A stretch of 64,000 nucleotides of DNA. Source: Hemileia vastatrix (lineage: Eukaryota > Basidiomycota > Pucciniomycetes > Pucciniales > Zaghouaniaceae). Position numbers and translations under genes: made by a program. Under the pieces are notes generated by a model. That model was given only the letters and a program-made list of their open reading frames with translations. It was not told the DNA's origin and did no database searches. Shown piece after piece: positions 12,094 through 22,650 of this stretch. Within the stretch, counting starts at the first letter, position 1, and the number at the start of each line of letters is the position of its first letter. The stretch covers positions 2,464,001-2,528,000 of the forward strand of contig JASXTE010000001.1 in assembly GCA_030280995.1 (NCBI GenBank), read 5' to 3'.

Positions 12094-12441
12094 TCAGTTT
12101 AAAGTCTTGGGGGACTTAAAACTAAATCATAGACCCAGAACCAGATATCAACCACATTAAGACACAAAGAAAAAACTAACATTCTGGGGTAATTGTGTAT
12201 AGAGCTTCCAGCCCATCAGTTACTTTAAAACTTGCCTTTTCTAAATTCAGAGGCTTCCCCTGTGGATACCCTCTGCCAATCTTCAAAACCAACACCAAAA
12301 CAAACACCCATTCCTCATTTTATAGTCTTGGGGGACTAAAAAAAATTCCTCAGTTTATAGTCTTGGGGGACTGTAGAACCAATTTTCAGTTTAAAGTCTT
12401 GATGAACTGATGTATATTTCAGTTTAAAGTCTTGATTGACT
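12094..12441 (+). repeat. Five copies of a CAGTTTAAAGTCTTG repeat
   Basis: A 22-base word of the form CAGTTTAAAGTCTTG followed by GGGGACT or a variant occurs at 12094, 12314 (changed start), 12351, 12387 and 12420. A sixth, weaker relative is at 17160-17180. The spacing is irregular. It lies in the noncoding part of the gypsy element between the two Cys-rich ORFs. Confidence 0.78.
12184..12285 (+). repeat. 95-bp dispersed repeat in the gypsy 3' zone, copy 1
   Basis: Reads GGGGTAATTG, then AGAGCTTCCAGCCCATCAGTTAC, a CTTTTCTAAATTCAGA segment and CCCCTGTGGATACC. The same order recurs at 16981-17078 and 17251-17344. Part of the gypsy noncoding region; function unknown. Confidence 0.7.
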
Positions 12442-12574
12442 AATTCATAATTTCCCACATTCCTCTTGCTGAACTTCAACATCCACTTCATCTTCTACTC
12501 ATCACTGATAAAATAATAAAAAAAACTTCTCTTCTTATCTCTTACTCTTTATTATTGTTGTTCCACCACAGACC

Positions 12575-13006
12575 ATGGCAAACATTGGATCCCCTGCTTT
12601 TGACCTATCAACTCTTCCTTTCTTCACTGCTCCCAAGGACTATGCTTGCAAACATTGCATCCACATGTGCAGACCCTGCACTTTCACTCTCCCAACTCCA
12701 GAAGCCAAGCTATACAATAGGGCTTGTGACTCTTGCAACTCCAAAAAGAAAAGATGTGATAGAGATGCCAACTACCCTATACCTCCAGATTCACCTTCCC
12801 ACAAAAACATTTCTAAATCCCCTACTAGATCCCCAGAACTAGTTCCAGCCTCTTCTTCTTTATCTTCAGCTCCTTCCAGACGATCCAGGTTATCAGTCCA
12901 CAGAATTTTCTCCAAAAGGCCAGCTTTATCTTCCCAAAACTCTGCTTTTATAGCTTCAAATTCAGCTACAAATGCTTCAAAATCAACAACTAGTCTTCTA
13001 GACTGA
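12575..13006 (+). CDS. Cys-rich then Ser-rich ORF with a half Zn2Cys6-like motif, inside the gypsy element (antisense)
   Basis: A 143-codon plus-strand ORF with a good start context (ACCATGG). Around residues 24-35 it has CKHCIHMCRPC, and around residues 50-61 it has CDSCNSKKKRCD, which fits the first half of a fungal Zn2Cys6 cluster (C-x2-C-x6-C with basic residues). The usual second half after it is missing; the Cys group lies before it instead. The rest is Ser/Pro-rich with RRSRLS and is probably disordered. A further plus-strand ORF of similar composition (13140-13415) may be its frameshifted continuation. It runs against the gypsy polyprotein. It may be a nucleic-acid-binding accessory protein of the element or a captured fragment; function unproven. 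Confidence 0.5.
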   Translation: MANIGSPAFDLSTLPFFTAPKDYACKHCIHMCRPCTFTLPTPEAKLYNRACDSCNSKKKRCDRDANYPIPPDSPSHKNISKSPTRSPELVPASSSLSSAPSRRSRLSVHRIFSKRPALSSQNSAFIASNSATNASKSTTSLLD

Positions 13007-13139
13007 ATATAGGTGGCCTGCCCACCCCTCTGGGAAGAAAAATAAGGCTCAAAACCTTCAAAAACAAGCAGAAAACAGCCAAGATCAACCAATAAGCAAC
13101 AACACTTCTTCACAACAACCTCCTTGGGCTCCCAGAGCA

Positions 13140-13415
13140 ATGCAAGCAAAAATTTCAAGATCCAATAATTTCAAACTTTCCCAAACTTTTAGAAGACCTT
13201 CAGGAGCTCCCCAAGAGCAAATTAAAGCTCCCAAAACTGCTAAACATCCAAAATCACCTTCTCTATCCAGAAGAAGAAGCTACACCTCTCCTCTGCCTGC
13301 CAAATATTCTTCTGACAGTTCATTTTCTTCAAGAACTTCCTCCAGAAGACAACATCAGTCCTTAGATCACCTTTACCTGCCCCATCCTACAACAACATTG
13401 GCTCACCAGTACTAG
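13140..13415 (+). pseudogene. Possible frameshifted continuation of the Cys-rich ORF
   Basis: A 91-codon plus-strand ORF rich in Ser, Pro, Lys and Arg (for example RRRSYTSPLPAKYSSD), 130 bp after the stop of the preceding Cys-rich ORF and in another frame. Composition matches the tail of that ORF. It could equally be independent low-complexity sequence. A smaller ORF of the same flavour is at 13905-14102. No domain is recognised. Confidence 0.3.
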
Positions 13416-14521
13416 AAACCAATCCAACTGATCAGGATAACAATAACAACAACAAATCCAACAAAAATAATCTTTCCCCAGCTAGGCCCCAGGAATAATT
13501 CCATCCTATTTTACCTTCTCAGCACCCAATGGAAGAAGACCAAGACAACCCATATTTATCTCTAGCTGATCCTTCCACCACACATCTTTCCAATACTTCA
13601 GAAGTTCAAATCTCTATGGCTTAGAAATTTGATGAACTTCCCATCTGTAAGTACCATAATATTTCATCCAATTTAATCAACAAAAAACAACTTCTGAGAA
13701 AATTTTTCTTGTTTAGATGGAACCCCTCCTCCTGAAACTACTATTTGAGTTTGCCAACCTCTTAAAACTTCTTTAAACCTGGATTATGAGGATGTAAAAC
13801 AAAACCTAAGCATCATGTGTTCAGACATGCTAAAGGCTTTTTCTCTTCATGGACCATTGAATGAGTTTTAAAAGAACCTGAGAAAGCAACTTCTGGACAA
13901 CCACTTGAAGATTTCAAGAATTATGAAGCACACCTTCCAACATTCTATTCCAGCCTCTTCAGCTTCCTCCCACAAACTACCTTCCAACCCAGTTCCAGAG
14001 CATCACAACCCATACCATCTTTCCAGAAGAATGCACTTTAAAGAACACAGTGTAACCTTCAGCCTCAACAAAAAACAAAAGTGTCAACACAACCCAAAAT
14101 AACTTCCAGAAGCTTCTTCTTCCAATCATTAAATTATTGAAAAACAAAAAATTAAAGAAAGAAAGAAAAAAAACAAATAATAATTAGCTATTCAATTTTT
14201 TTTACTAATTACTACCTATAACTTTTAACATACCAAAAAACTTGAAAAGAATTAAAATTCCCAAAAAAATGTGAGAGCTGAGAAAATGAAATGAAATGGA
14301 TAATAATCACCACACAAAATTTGGGGGGGACTTGCTAGCAAGTCCTCAACTTGAAGTCAGATGAAAATCAGATGGAACTCAGACTGAAGTAATACTGAAC
14401 TTTCACTTTAAGTATCACACAAATAATAATGGATCTATATTGAAAACATAGTGAAAGTGTGAGGATAACTGAATGTAATCCAGAAAAAATTGTTCCATGA
14501 GTCTACTCAATGCACAGTATT

Positions 14522-14805
14522 TTTTGAAGCAACTTATTTAAATAATACTTTATTAAATTAAGTTGATCAATAAAAATTGATTGACAATATCACAATTCTT
14601 AAATACAATAATTTTATTAAAAACTTTCAGATTACATATAGAAAAAGTCACTGATTTTTTTTATTTTGAAGCAACTTATTTAAATAATACTTTATTAAAT
14701 TAATTTGATCAATAAAAATTGATTGACAATATCACAATTCTTAAATAAAATAATTTTATTAAAAACTTTCAGATTACATATAAAAAAAATCAGTGACTTT
14801 TTCTA
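14522..14805 (+). repeat. 142-bp tandem duplication
   Basis: Two head-to-tail copies (14522-14663 and about 14664-14805) beginning TTTTGAAGCAACTTATTTAA. They differ at only a few positions over more than 120 bp, so the duplication is recent relative to the surrounding element. Short inverted segments (AAAGTCACTGAT and ATCAGTGACTTT) lie at the junctions. Confidence 0.9.
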
Positions 14806-14879
14806 TTACCTACAACTTTTTTTACAGAATTGAAAACTATGTTTCAGCAAATATTTTATGGAAGTGAACTCTGTTCTTT

Positions 14880-15480
14880 GCCTGAAGAACAGAGTTCATC
14901 CTCCTATTTTCACACTCTGTTTGCACCAATCCCCATCCCTTTCAATTCTATCAACACATGCTTGTCTTCCCTCCCCACCCCTTTTACTATCCTCTCAGCC
15001 CCATTGTATGCCATCCTCTTTTGATCCCCATTTCATCCCTCTCAACCTCTCCCTGACCCTTTTCTTAATTCAAAATGCCTCAAAACCCTTAATCTTTGCC
15101 TCCAATTCTTTCCCAACCTTTTCGCTACCCCATATACCCTTCCTTACCCCTGTCTCCAGCCTCCCCAACCCTTGTAGCCCAAATCCTCCCCTTTACCTCA
15201 CCTCCACAATCCTTGAGCCCTAGTTTCCTCCCTTCCAAATAAGTCCCAGTTTCTGTATATAAAAATTAAGTGTTAGGGAGAAATGGGGAGGTAAGAGAAC
15301 TGGAAGGAGAGGCGTGGAGAGGGGTAGAGAGGCATGGAGAGGGAGAGGTAAATGTGGATAGGGGTTGAAAATGATGACAAAGGGAGTGAAAAGGTTGGGG
15401 AGAAAGATGGGGTGAGGATAAAGAAATATTTCAACTTGGAAAAGAGTGGGGTATTCTTGAGAGGGAGTAAAAAAAGACAA
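14880..15480. repeat. Polypyrimidine to polypurine switch (imperfect inverted repeat)
   Basis: The plus strand is C/T-rich from about 14880 to 15240 and G/A-rich from about 15260 to 15480. Parts of the arms pair: CCCAACCTTTTCGCTACCCC on the left answers GTGAAAAGGTTGGGG on the right. ORFs on both strands here are products of composition. The same architecture occurs at 40760-41350 and 58340-59060, in or beside members of the same TIR family. Confidence 0.65.
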
Positions 15481-16980
15481 TAAAAGAAGATAGTAATACA
15501 AAATAAATATACAAAAAATATAAAATATATAAAATATGTTACAAAGAGTGGTCACAGAAATTCCTTGAATCCTAAAAATCCACAACTCCTATACTGTTAT
15601 TCTCTTCAATTACTTTAATCAAAGAAAAATCTACATTTTAATATTTTGAAAATTTTGAAGAAGAGGGGAAATTAATTTTAATAAATATTAGTATGAAATT
15701 TTTTTTATTTAATAGTTAAATATAGTATTTCAATTGAATTTGAAAATTATATGTCTAAGTAAAGTCTTTGTAACATCATTTTTAAGATTTTTGCACCTTC
15801 TTTAGATATTTTAATGATTTATAATATTCAATATTATCTAGTCATAAAATAAGTATATAATTTTTTCAATTCTTGAAAATAATACAATAAATAATATTAA
15901 TGCAGAAAATAACCTTTCATGAACAAATTGACATATTTCAAATTGTAGTTTCTCCATGTATTTCTTTCCAAAGAAACTTATATAATAATGTCTGATGGTA
16001 TCTTTCCAGATCTATAAATGGGTGTTCTTTTTTTAAAAAATTGCAAAGAAACTGCTTAAATAGTTTAAAATATGTATTTTTCAGATTAATTTGAGTGTGG
16101 TCTGCACTGTATTAAAATTTCTATAAAAAATCTCATTCTTCATATCTCAAGATTTGTTCAAAGTATTATTACCTATGCTTCATTAAATGTTCAAGTTGTA
16201 TTCATATTAAGTTCACCAGAATTTCAATATTTTTTCTTGGTGGTTTCATCACTAATTCAATGTGGGCTCAAAAAGAGATGAATTAGGGTTCAAGGTTGCA
16301 GACTTGCTAGCAAGTCCGCCCCCCATATTGCGTGGTGAATAAAATAGAAAAAATAATAATTACAAATGGTATCCCCCAGCCAATTGATGAGCTGATCCCA
16401 TTATACCTTACCCACATACAAGTGCACCTTGATGTGTATAAACCTCTATAAAATTTTAAACATTTGAATAATTTTGAACTGAAATAGAATATAAATAATA
16501 CTGAAAATGAAAAAATATAAATAAATAAATAAAAGAAACTGATAATTAATAATGAAAAAGAAAAGTAGCATTGCCTGGCCAATCAATGAGCCATTCCCCA
16601 CCAATGTTTCCCACATCAAGGTGACCCTGATGTGGTAAACCCAACTATTTTTTGATTTTATAAAATAACCCTCACAAACAAAATAAAAGAAAAAAAGAGA
16701 AAAAAAATAATCTAAGACCACTAAAGTTCAATTCAATCACAACAAATCACAGAAGCAAATCCAGGTCCAAGGGAAAGATCACTGGGTGGGCTCCCTCCAA
16801 TAAGTAAAAATGATGGGAGACCACCAGTGATCCACCACTAACAAAGAACCAAGAACTAAGAACTAAGAACTAAGAGCCAAGGAGCCAGTCCAATCCAGTA
16901 TAAATTCAAAGAGGACTTAAACCTTAATAAAAGCAGAGAGCTAGGATTCAACAAAATAAAACCAAGTATTTGAAACAGAA

Positions 16981-17078
16981 ATTCTGTGGTAACTGTTTTA
17001 CAGAGCTGCAATCCCATCAGTTAACCGCACACTTTCCAATTCAAAATCTAGAAGCCCCCCCCCTGGGTACCTTATAAC
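16981..17078 (+). repeat. 95-bp dispersed repeat in the gypsy 3' zone, copy 2
   Basis: Same order as 12184-12285: GGTAACTG, CAGAGCTGCAATCCCATCAG, ACACTTTCCAATTCAAAATC, then a C8 run and CTGGGTACC. Confidence 0.75.
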
Positions 17079-17250
17079 AAAAAACTTCCACCTCACAATT
17101 CAACCAATCAACACAAAAACTACCAGGGAAAATACCAGCACTTGAAGAACACATAAATCCAGTTTAAAGTCATAGAGAACTAAAGAACTGTTAAAGAAAG
17201 ACCAATACTAAGTTTCAACTAAATTAAGAGAAGGGGTTGGAGAAAGACCA

Positions 17251-17344
17251 TCTGGGGTAACTGTTGATAGAGCAGCCAGCCTATCAGTTACCCCCACACT
17301 TTCCAAGATAAAATCTAAATGCCCCCCCCTGGGTACCATCTAAC
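17251..17344 (+). repeat. 95-bp dispersed repeat in the gypsy 3' zone, copy 3
   Basis: Same order as the other two: GGGGTAACTG, AGAGCAGCCAGCCTATCAG, ACACTTTCCAAGATAAAATC, then a C-run and CTGGGTACC. It lies 90 bp after the end of the integrase gene, read on the minus strand. Confidence 0.75.
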
Positions 17345-17434
17345 AAAAAAAATTTCCTACACAACAGATGCACAGAATCACCAAAAAAAACAACCCAATA
17401 AAAGAATGATTCATAGTTTATTCTCATTGCAGAG

Positions 17435-18491
17435 TTAGTCTTCTTCCCTTTTTGTGCCTCTGGGATAGAACCTCTTCACCTGGTTGGAAGCCACTCTCCT
17501 CTTCAAGACTGCCACATCCAATTCTTCCAACTGATATGATCCACCTGACAGTTGAGATCTGACTCTATAAGGATCATTCCACTTGTTAGAGAACATCTTT
17601 CCCCACTGACTCTCCAAACTCCTATTATACACCAATACCAACCACCATGGCTTTAAAGGATTCCTCAGCCTGTGTGCCAACCTCTTATCTCAATATCTAA
17701 CTGAATTATTCCTGATCTTCATTATCCTTTCATAGGATTTTTCATGAAATTCTTCCTTTTTCTCAAGCTGCTTCATTCTTGAACATAACAAATCTTAAGT
17801 TGAACAAACATCATCCCAATAAATTCCTAAATAAGAAATCACCTCCAAATCTACTGATAAAACTTCCTTCTGACCAAAAATAAGTTCATAAGGTGAATAG
17901 CCAGTAGTCCTCTTGACAGTAATTCTGTCAGCAAACAAAACCAAGGGTAAATAATGCTTTCACTTTTCAGAACTAACCCCACACATCATGACCAAAGCAT
18001 CTTTCAACCATTCCTTCAGCTTCAGGATAATAAGAAGTAGCCACTCTGACCTTGGACCCAAAGCTGGTAACAGCTTCTTTAAATTCAGCTCCAAACTCTG
18101 GCCCTTCATCAACAGTGACCAAATTCATCAGCCATTACCTATAAATCCACTCCTTCAAAAACTCTGCCACATTCTTTGCAGTCAAATTAACCAGAGGCAC
18201 TGCTTCAAACCAACCAGATAAATGACCCCTGGCTAAAATCAAATATTTATACCTACCCTCCTTAATGTGCACAGCATACAAACTGATTCTCCCAAACACC
18301 GTTGATTTACCATTAGCATGGCCAACCTCTTTAGGTTTCAAGTGACTTCTTCTTTGACACTCTTTGCAAGATTGAACCCAACCCTTCAAAGCCAACTTCA
18401 TACCAGGCCACCAAAATCTGTCTTTTACTCTCCTATAAGTCTCCCCAAAGCCTCTATAACCAAGGTCTTCATGCAGATACTTCAACACCAA
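17435..18491 (-). pseudogene. Gypsy integrase (broken)
   Basis: The integrase would join the element's cDNA ends to host DNA. The N-terminal part (18491-18135) has the zinc-binding region LHEDLGYRG...CKECQRRS, in which the second His of the HHCC motif is Tyr. It continues into FGRISLYAVHIK, where the first catalytic Asp is Tyr (TAT codon). The middle (18130-17700) is broken by stops but still shows VDEGPEFGAEF (second Asp region) and YYPEAEGMVER (catalytic Glu region). The C-terminal piece (17680-17435) has KWNDPYRVRS, a changed GPY/F module, and ends FYPRG. The order and spacing are typical of Ty3/gypsy. Nonfunctional. Confidence 0.88.
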
Positions 18492-18680
18492 CTCTTAACT
18501 CTTCTTCTGAGTCACCACAACTTGAGGATTTGGATGCCTCCTCCTTATTAACCTTCTCCCTGACACATAAAATCCAGGAATCTTCTTATTGATTGCCAAA
18601 AAAGTATCATCATCACAACTACCTGTCCTCCCAAAGGTCAAAATATATCCCACCATAATAAAATAAAACTCAGACTGACC

Positions 18681-19831
18681 CTAGGTCTCATCTTCTAAAT
18701 ACAACAAAATAACATCCAAGGGCACAACCCTGTCATCAAAATCACCCATATGCACATGAGCCAGTTGACTAGCCCACCCAGGACACCAATCTTTAAATTT
18801 TGGTACATCCTTCTCTTTCCACTGAACTTTCAGAGAATCCAGTGTACCAACAAAAACACCATTTTCTAAATTTGAGCCATCCCAAACAACAGCCCCTTCT
18901 TCATCAATAAAAACATCTTGATCACCAGAGTCAAGATCAGATCCAGCCAGTTTAACCTTATGGGAGAGGGCAGAAAAATCTTCAGCACCTCTTGTTCTGG
19001 CCCTAACCACAGGAACATCTTCATCAAACTCTTCTGAATCAGAATCTTTGTCTGTTGGTGGTCTTCTTGACAATCCATCTGGCATTGTGAAAGTTTTTCC
19101 TGGATTATTTACAAAATCAAAGGAGAAGTTCTGCATAAATGCAACCCAAATAGTCATAGGAGCATTAGGAAGACTAGGAGTTTTGATCATCTGCACCAAA
19201 TATTTAGCATCCACCTTCAGCTCAAAATGCTGCCCCCACAAAACAGTCTGCAACTTCTTCAAGATTTTTCCACACCAAAGAGCTCAAACTTTGTTTGAGA
19301 GTACCTGGATTCCACCTCATTAAACACCACAGATTCATACCTGAATGGCCTGACCTTCCCATCTTTATCTTCCTGAGACAGAACAGCACCATCAGCAATA
19401 TAACTTGAATCCACAGCCAAATAAATCTTCCCAGAACCAATACCATAATCCAAATTATGCAACACAATATACCCCCCTATCACCTTCTTCAACTTCAAAA
19501 ATGCATCTTCACAATAATCATCACACTCCCAATCAGCATCCTTCTTGGTAAACTTCCTTAAAGGAGAAGCCAACAAAGAGATGTCCTTAATAAACATCCT
19601 CACATAAACACAAACACCTAAGAATCCCTTGACTTCAGTGGTATTCTTTGGTCTTGGCCATGCTTGAATTTTATTAACCTTCTTCTTTGCCATAATACTA
19701 CCCTCCTTGCACACCACATGACCCAAAATCTCCAATGCTAGTACACAACAGCAAAACTTTAACCCAGACACAGTCAACCCAGCCTCCTCTATCCTAAAAA
19801 AATCCTCTCCAGTGTTAAAGCATAATCCCAC
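18681..19831 (-). pseudogene. Gypsy RT thumb/connection and RNase H (two overlapping frames)
   Basis: Two ORFs (19831-19259 and 19262-18681) that were once continuous. The first has GHVVCKEGSIM and the connection segment GFLGVCVYVRMFIKDIS, then the RNase H start YLAVDSSYIADGAVLSQED and RYESVVFNEVESRYSQTKFE. The second continues with HFELKVDAKYLVQMI, a W-V-F-M segment and GKTFTMPDGLSRRP, followed by an acidic linker toward integrase. RNase H removes the RNA template during reverse transcription. The frame break lies near 19260, just after the Glu of KFELFGVEKS. Typical basidiomycete gypsy sequence; broken. Confidence 0.88.
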
Positions 19832-20289
19832 ACTAACCTCCTAATACCAGGGTTTTCATTCAACACCTCATTACCATAATCAGATTTCGGTCCTTTAATT
19901 CCACCATAATCAATAAAAATCCCAGCATAACTTGGTACTTCATCCTGATAAATCCAATCCATCTGTGCCTGGTAAACAGCAACAGAATTAGTAGCTCCTT
20001 GAGGTAGCCTGGTCAATTGAAACCTTTCCAAAGGAGTCTCAAAAGTAGTGAGAGGTCTACAGTCCACATGGAGTTTCCTCTCATCATAACCACCAATAAT
20101 ATAACAGAAACCATAACACACCCTTCCAGAAAAATCCTCCACCAAATCTTCTGCACTTGATGGCATTCCAGCATCCTTGATAGTCACTCTATTAAAGGCC
20201 ATGAGATCATGAGCCACCCTAAGCTTGCCATTCTGCTTCTTGACACAGAACACAGGACTAGAATAACTTGAGGTTGACTTTTCATACAA
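19789..20289 (-). pseudogene. Gypsy reverse transcriptase core with lost catalytic Asp residues
   Basis: Fingers and palm of the RT: SSYSSPVFCVKKQNGKLR, RVAHDLMAFNRVTIKDAGMP, YIIGGYDERKLHVDC, LTRLPQGATNSVAVYQAQM and FIDYGG. Two of the catalytic aspartates are changed. The Asp of motif A (before IIGGYDE) is Tyr, and the second Asp of the FIDD motif C is Tyr; both read TAT where GAT is expected. The enzyme cannot polymerise. A stop separates it from the upstream ORF at about 20290-20304. Confidence 0.9.
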
Positions 20290-20304
20290 CCCTGTCCTAA
20301 CCCT

Positions 20305-20889
20305 TTACCTGAAGATCTCCACAGAATCATCCCTTATAGCAGCAGGAATTTGAATTGGATTTATTTTCCAAGGCTCAAGACAAACCACTGGAATCAGATA
20401 AGGTGAACCATAAGAATGCTTTAACACACCTCTTTCCTCCTCCACAAAAGCAATTGCCTTTTCCCTCAACACCATCACATACAACAACAACTTCCTCTCC
20501 TCATCAAATAACCACCCATAAGGACCAAATTTCACCACCTCCAACCTTTTCCTAGAAACCTTAGCAGTTTGCACAAAATCAGGTGGATTCTTCACTAAAG
20601 GTGTCACATAAGGATCTCTTGAAAAAGGAGGCCTCTTAAAAGGTGGGTTCAGCCCAACTGGCATAGACTCATTGACAGGCCTAATCTTCACTGCTACCTT
20701 CTTGTACTTAGCAGCATCCACTTCCAAATTTTCATTTTCAACAGGGAATTCTTTGATCTTCCTACAAAAACAAACAGGGGTTTCCCCAATTCTCACAGGT
20801 TTGGCTAAGGTAATGTTTTTGAAAGAGATAGAAGAAACCCTAGCTGTGCACAATTTGGAGGACTTACTTGTAGACCCCAATCTTTCCAC
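20305..20889 (-). pseudogene. Gypsy protease-to-RT linker
   Basis: A 194-codon ORF in the polyprotein between protease and RT. It has FKRPPFSRDPYVTPLVKNPPDF and a segment ending LEPWKINPIQIPAAIRDDSVEIFR, the conserved lead-in to the RT domain of this retrotransposon type. It contains no enzyme motif of its own. A stop separates it from the RT core. Confidence 0.75.
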
Positions 20890-21471
20890 CCCAAAACTTT
20901 TTCATTCCACATTCCCACTTTCCTCCTCAATATCAACCTCAATTCCATCACTTCCAACACATCCCTCACCATTCACCTCTTCAACCAAATAATCTAAAAA
21001 TAAATTTGTTTGATCTTCTTTATCTTCAGATTTTTTTAATTTTCTTCAATTATCTTCAAAATTTTTCTTCTTTTCCTGATGAGGAGCCTTTCCTGAAACA
21101 GAAACCAGGGTTGCACAATTTCTCACATGTGTTGCCAAGGTAATGTTTTGTATTGAAAGGTGTAGAAAAAACCCTAGCAGTGCACACTTGACAGGACTTA
21201 CTTTTAGACCCCAATCTCACCTCCCCAAAGCTTTTCTATTCAACAGACATATACCCCATCTTTACTCTTGAACTTGAAATAAAATTAATCTTGAAACCAT
21301 TAAATGAACAAAGACTTGATAAAAACCTTGAAGAATACTTTCAGAGAAGAGAAACATTATACAAAGAAAGCTGAAAATCCACTTCGAATATCTCCAAATG
21401 AGCTGACCTACTACAACCTGGGATTTCCACTGAAAGGGGAGAGGTTTCAGTACTTAGGTGATCAGCCCCAC

Positions 21472-21738
21472 CTACTCTAAAAAATAAGGCTCTCCATCAG
21501 AGCCTGAGACAGCTTCTAAAAAACCAGAATCAGCCCTATATTCCCTTCTACTCTCACAACAATCAGGACAATGATACATAGAGCTAAGACCAGGCCTAGT
21601 CTCCCAACCCTCTTCACCAGGTGAAGACAACCTCATATGCAGAGTCCTTTCATCCTCCCTTGTAAACTCCAAGCTGATACTAACTTCAGGTTGATGCCTA
21701 ATCCTGGCTGAAAAATCCATAAAAAATGGGCCACTCAA
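21472..21738 (-). pseudogene. Gypsy pol spacer with CPDC motif
   Basis: An 88-codon ORF just downstream of protease, in line with the polyprotein. It starts like the protease C-terminus (GPFFMDFSARIRH) and contains YHCPDCCESRREY. I do not recognise an enzyme. From 21470 to 20890 the polyprotein frame is broken by stops. Confidence 0.5.
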
Positions 21739-21766
21739 AAATTGCCCTTACAGTGCCTTTTGCAAT

Positions 21767-22153
21767 TTAAAAGTGCACCTTACCAGAATCTCCACCAACA
21801 TCTCGATTCACAAACTCTGCTGTCCTCATCAATTCAGTCACATGTCCACCAATCCCTCTTGAATCCCCACCAATACCAGTTTTAATGGAGAGGCCCAATT
21901 GAGTTGCCTCAGATAAAGAAATAAGATTTATCTGAGAACCAGAATCAAAAAAAGCTTTTATGGCCTTGCCATTCAGAGTGAAATTGACAGAAACCAGAGG
22001 AGCAGAGAAATGATTCTCAAAATTCCCCCCAAACTTCTCAGCAGAGTCACACACAAACTCCACCTCCCCCAAAAAGACCCTTCTCCTGGCCAACATCTTC
22101 TTTTGCTTCTCAAAAAAACCAGGACTGATAGCAAACAACTCCCCATAAGTCAA
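21767..22153 (-). pseudogene. Gypsy aspartic protease
   Basis: A 128-codon ORF with FFDSGSQINLISLSEATQLGL, which holds the Asp-Ser-Gly catalytic triplet of a retroviral-type aspartic protease. It follows the beta-strand segment VSVNFTLNGKAIKAF and precedes IGGDSRGIGGHV. It would release the retrotransposon proteins from the polyprotein. It overlaps the preceding ORF by four bases, so a frameshift is likely. The triplet itself is intact. Confidence 0.85.
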
Positions 22154-22620
22154 GGATTAGTTGCTTGATTCATCTTCTCCAACACAGAATCTGTCACATC
22201 AGCTCTTCCTACAACCACTGGCCTCTCAAAATGGGATTTTGGTTTCACCACCATAGGCCTTGATACCTCTTGAGGTCCAGCACCTCCATCCACAGGTTTC
22301 CTGACCACAGGCTCCAAACCAGATCCATCACTTGTGACCCTGGCCCCACTGGACCTTGGCAAAGAGGCCAAAGTAACATTCTCCTCAGAGTCAGAATCCA
22401 AATCCATTGGCATTGAATCCCCATTCATGTCATAAGCACCAAAACTTGGTGGGCCCATATCTGCAATCTCCTTCTGCATCTTGTGAAGCTCCTCCTTGCT
22501 AAACTTCCTCTTGGTCTCCATCTTTGGATCCACCTTGGGAGCCTTGGAGTTAAGCTGAACCTGTGAAGTGCTCTTGGGCCTACCCACTCTCCCAGCATCA
22601 ACATCATAAACACCAGCCAA
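22150..22620 (-). pseudogene. Gypsy gag-pol linker
   Basis: A 156-codon ORF rich in Lys, Pro, Ser and Asp, with KFSKEELHKMQKEIADMGPP and an acidic MDLDSDSEEN stretch. It links gag to protease in the polyprotein. No catalytic motif. The frame breaks at both ends. Confidence 0.65.
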
Positions 22621-22650
22621 AATTTCCCTTCTTGACTGTCCTTCACAACA

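Larger units (their letters stand above)
14308..16337. mobile_element. 2.03-kb nonautonomous TIR element, CACCAC family, 3-bp target duplication
   Basis: Left end CACCACACAAAATTTGGGGG at 14308; right end, read on the opposite strand, CACCACGCAATATGGGGGGC at 16337. Each end is followed inward by the palindrome GACTTGCTAGCAAGTC (14329-14344 and 16301-16316). AAT precedes (14305-14307) and follows (16338-16340) the element. The 3-bp duplication and CAC start fit the CACTA/EnSpm group best. No transposase ORF is present. Inside are a 142-bp tandem duplication and a pyrimidine-to-purine strand switch. It sits within the gypsy element and is therefore younger than it. Confidence 0.83.

Noticed and set aside
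12575..13006. A true Zn2Cys6 transcription factor
   Set aside because: Only the first half of the six-Cys motif follows the usual order; the second half is missing, so I report only a half-like motif.
14830..15585. ORFs on both strands of the pyrimidine/purine switch, and the like at 41105-41314, 58314-58505 and 58792-59166
   Set aside because: Pure composition effects (Ser/Pro/Leu/Phe-rich) with no constraint visible.
16307..16721. Hydrophobic minus-strand ORFs suggesting membrane proteins
   Set aside because: They lie across the TIR end in T-rich DNA and change frame without signal; low complexity explains them.
17988..21000. Plus-strand ORFs across gypsy pol (for example 18318-18551, 20355-20555, 20672-20992)
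   Set aside because: They are complements of clearly recognisable minus-strand pol domains.
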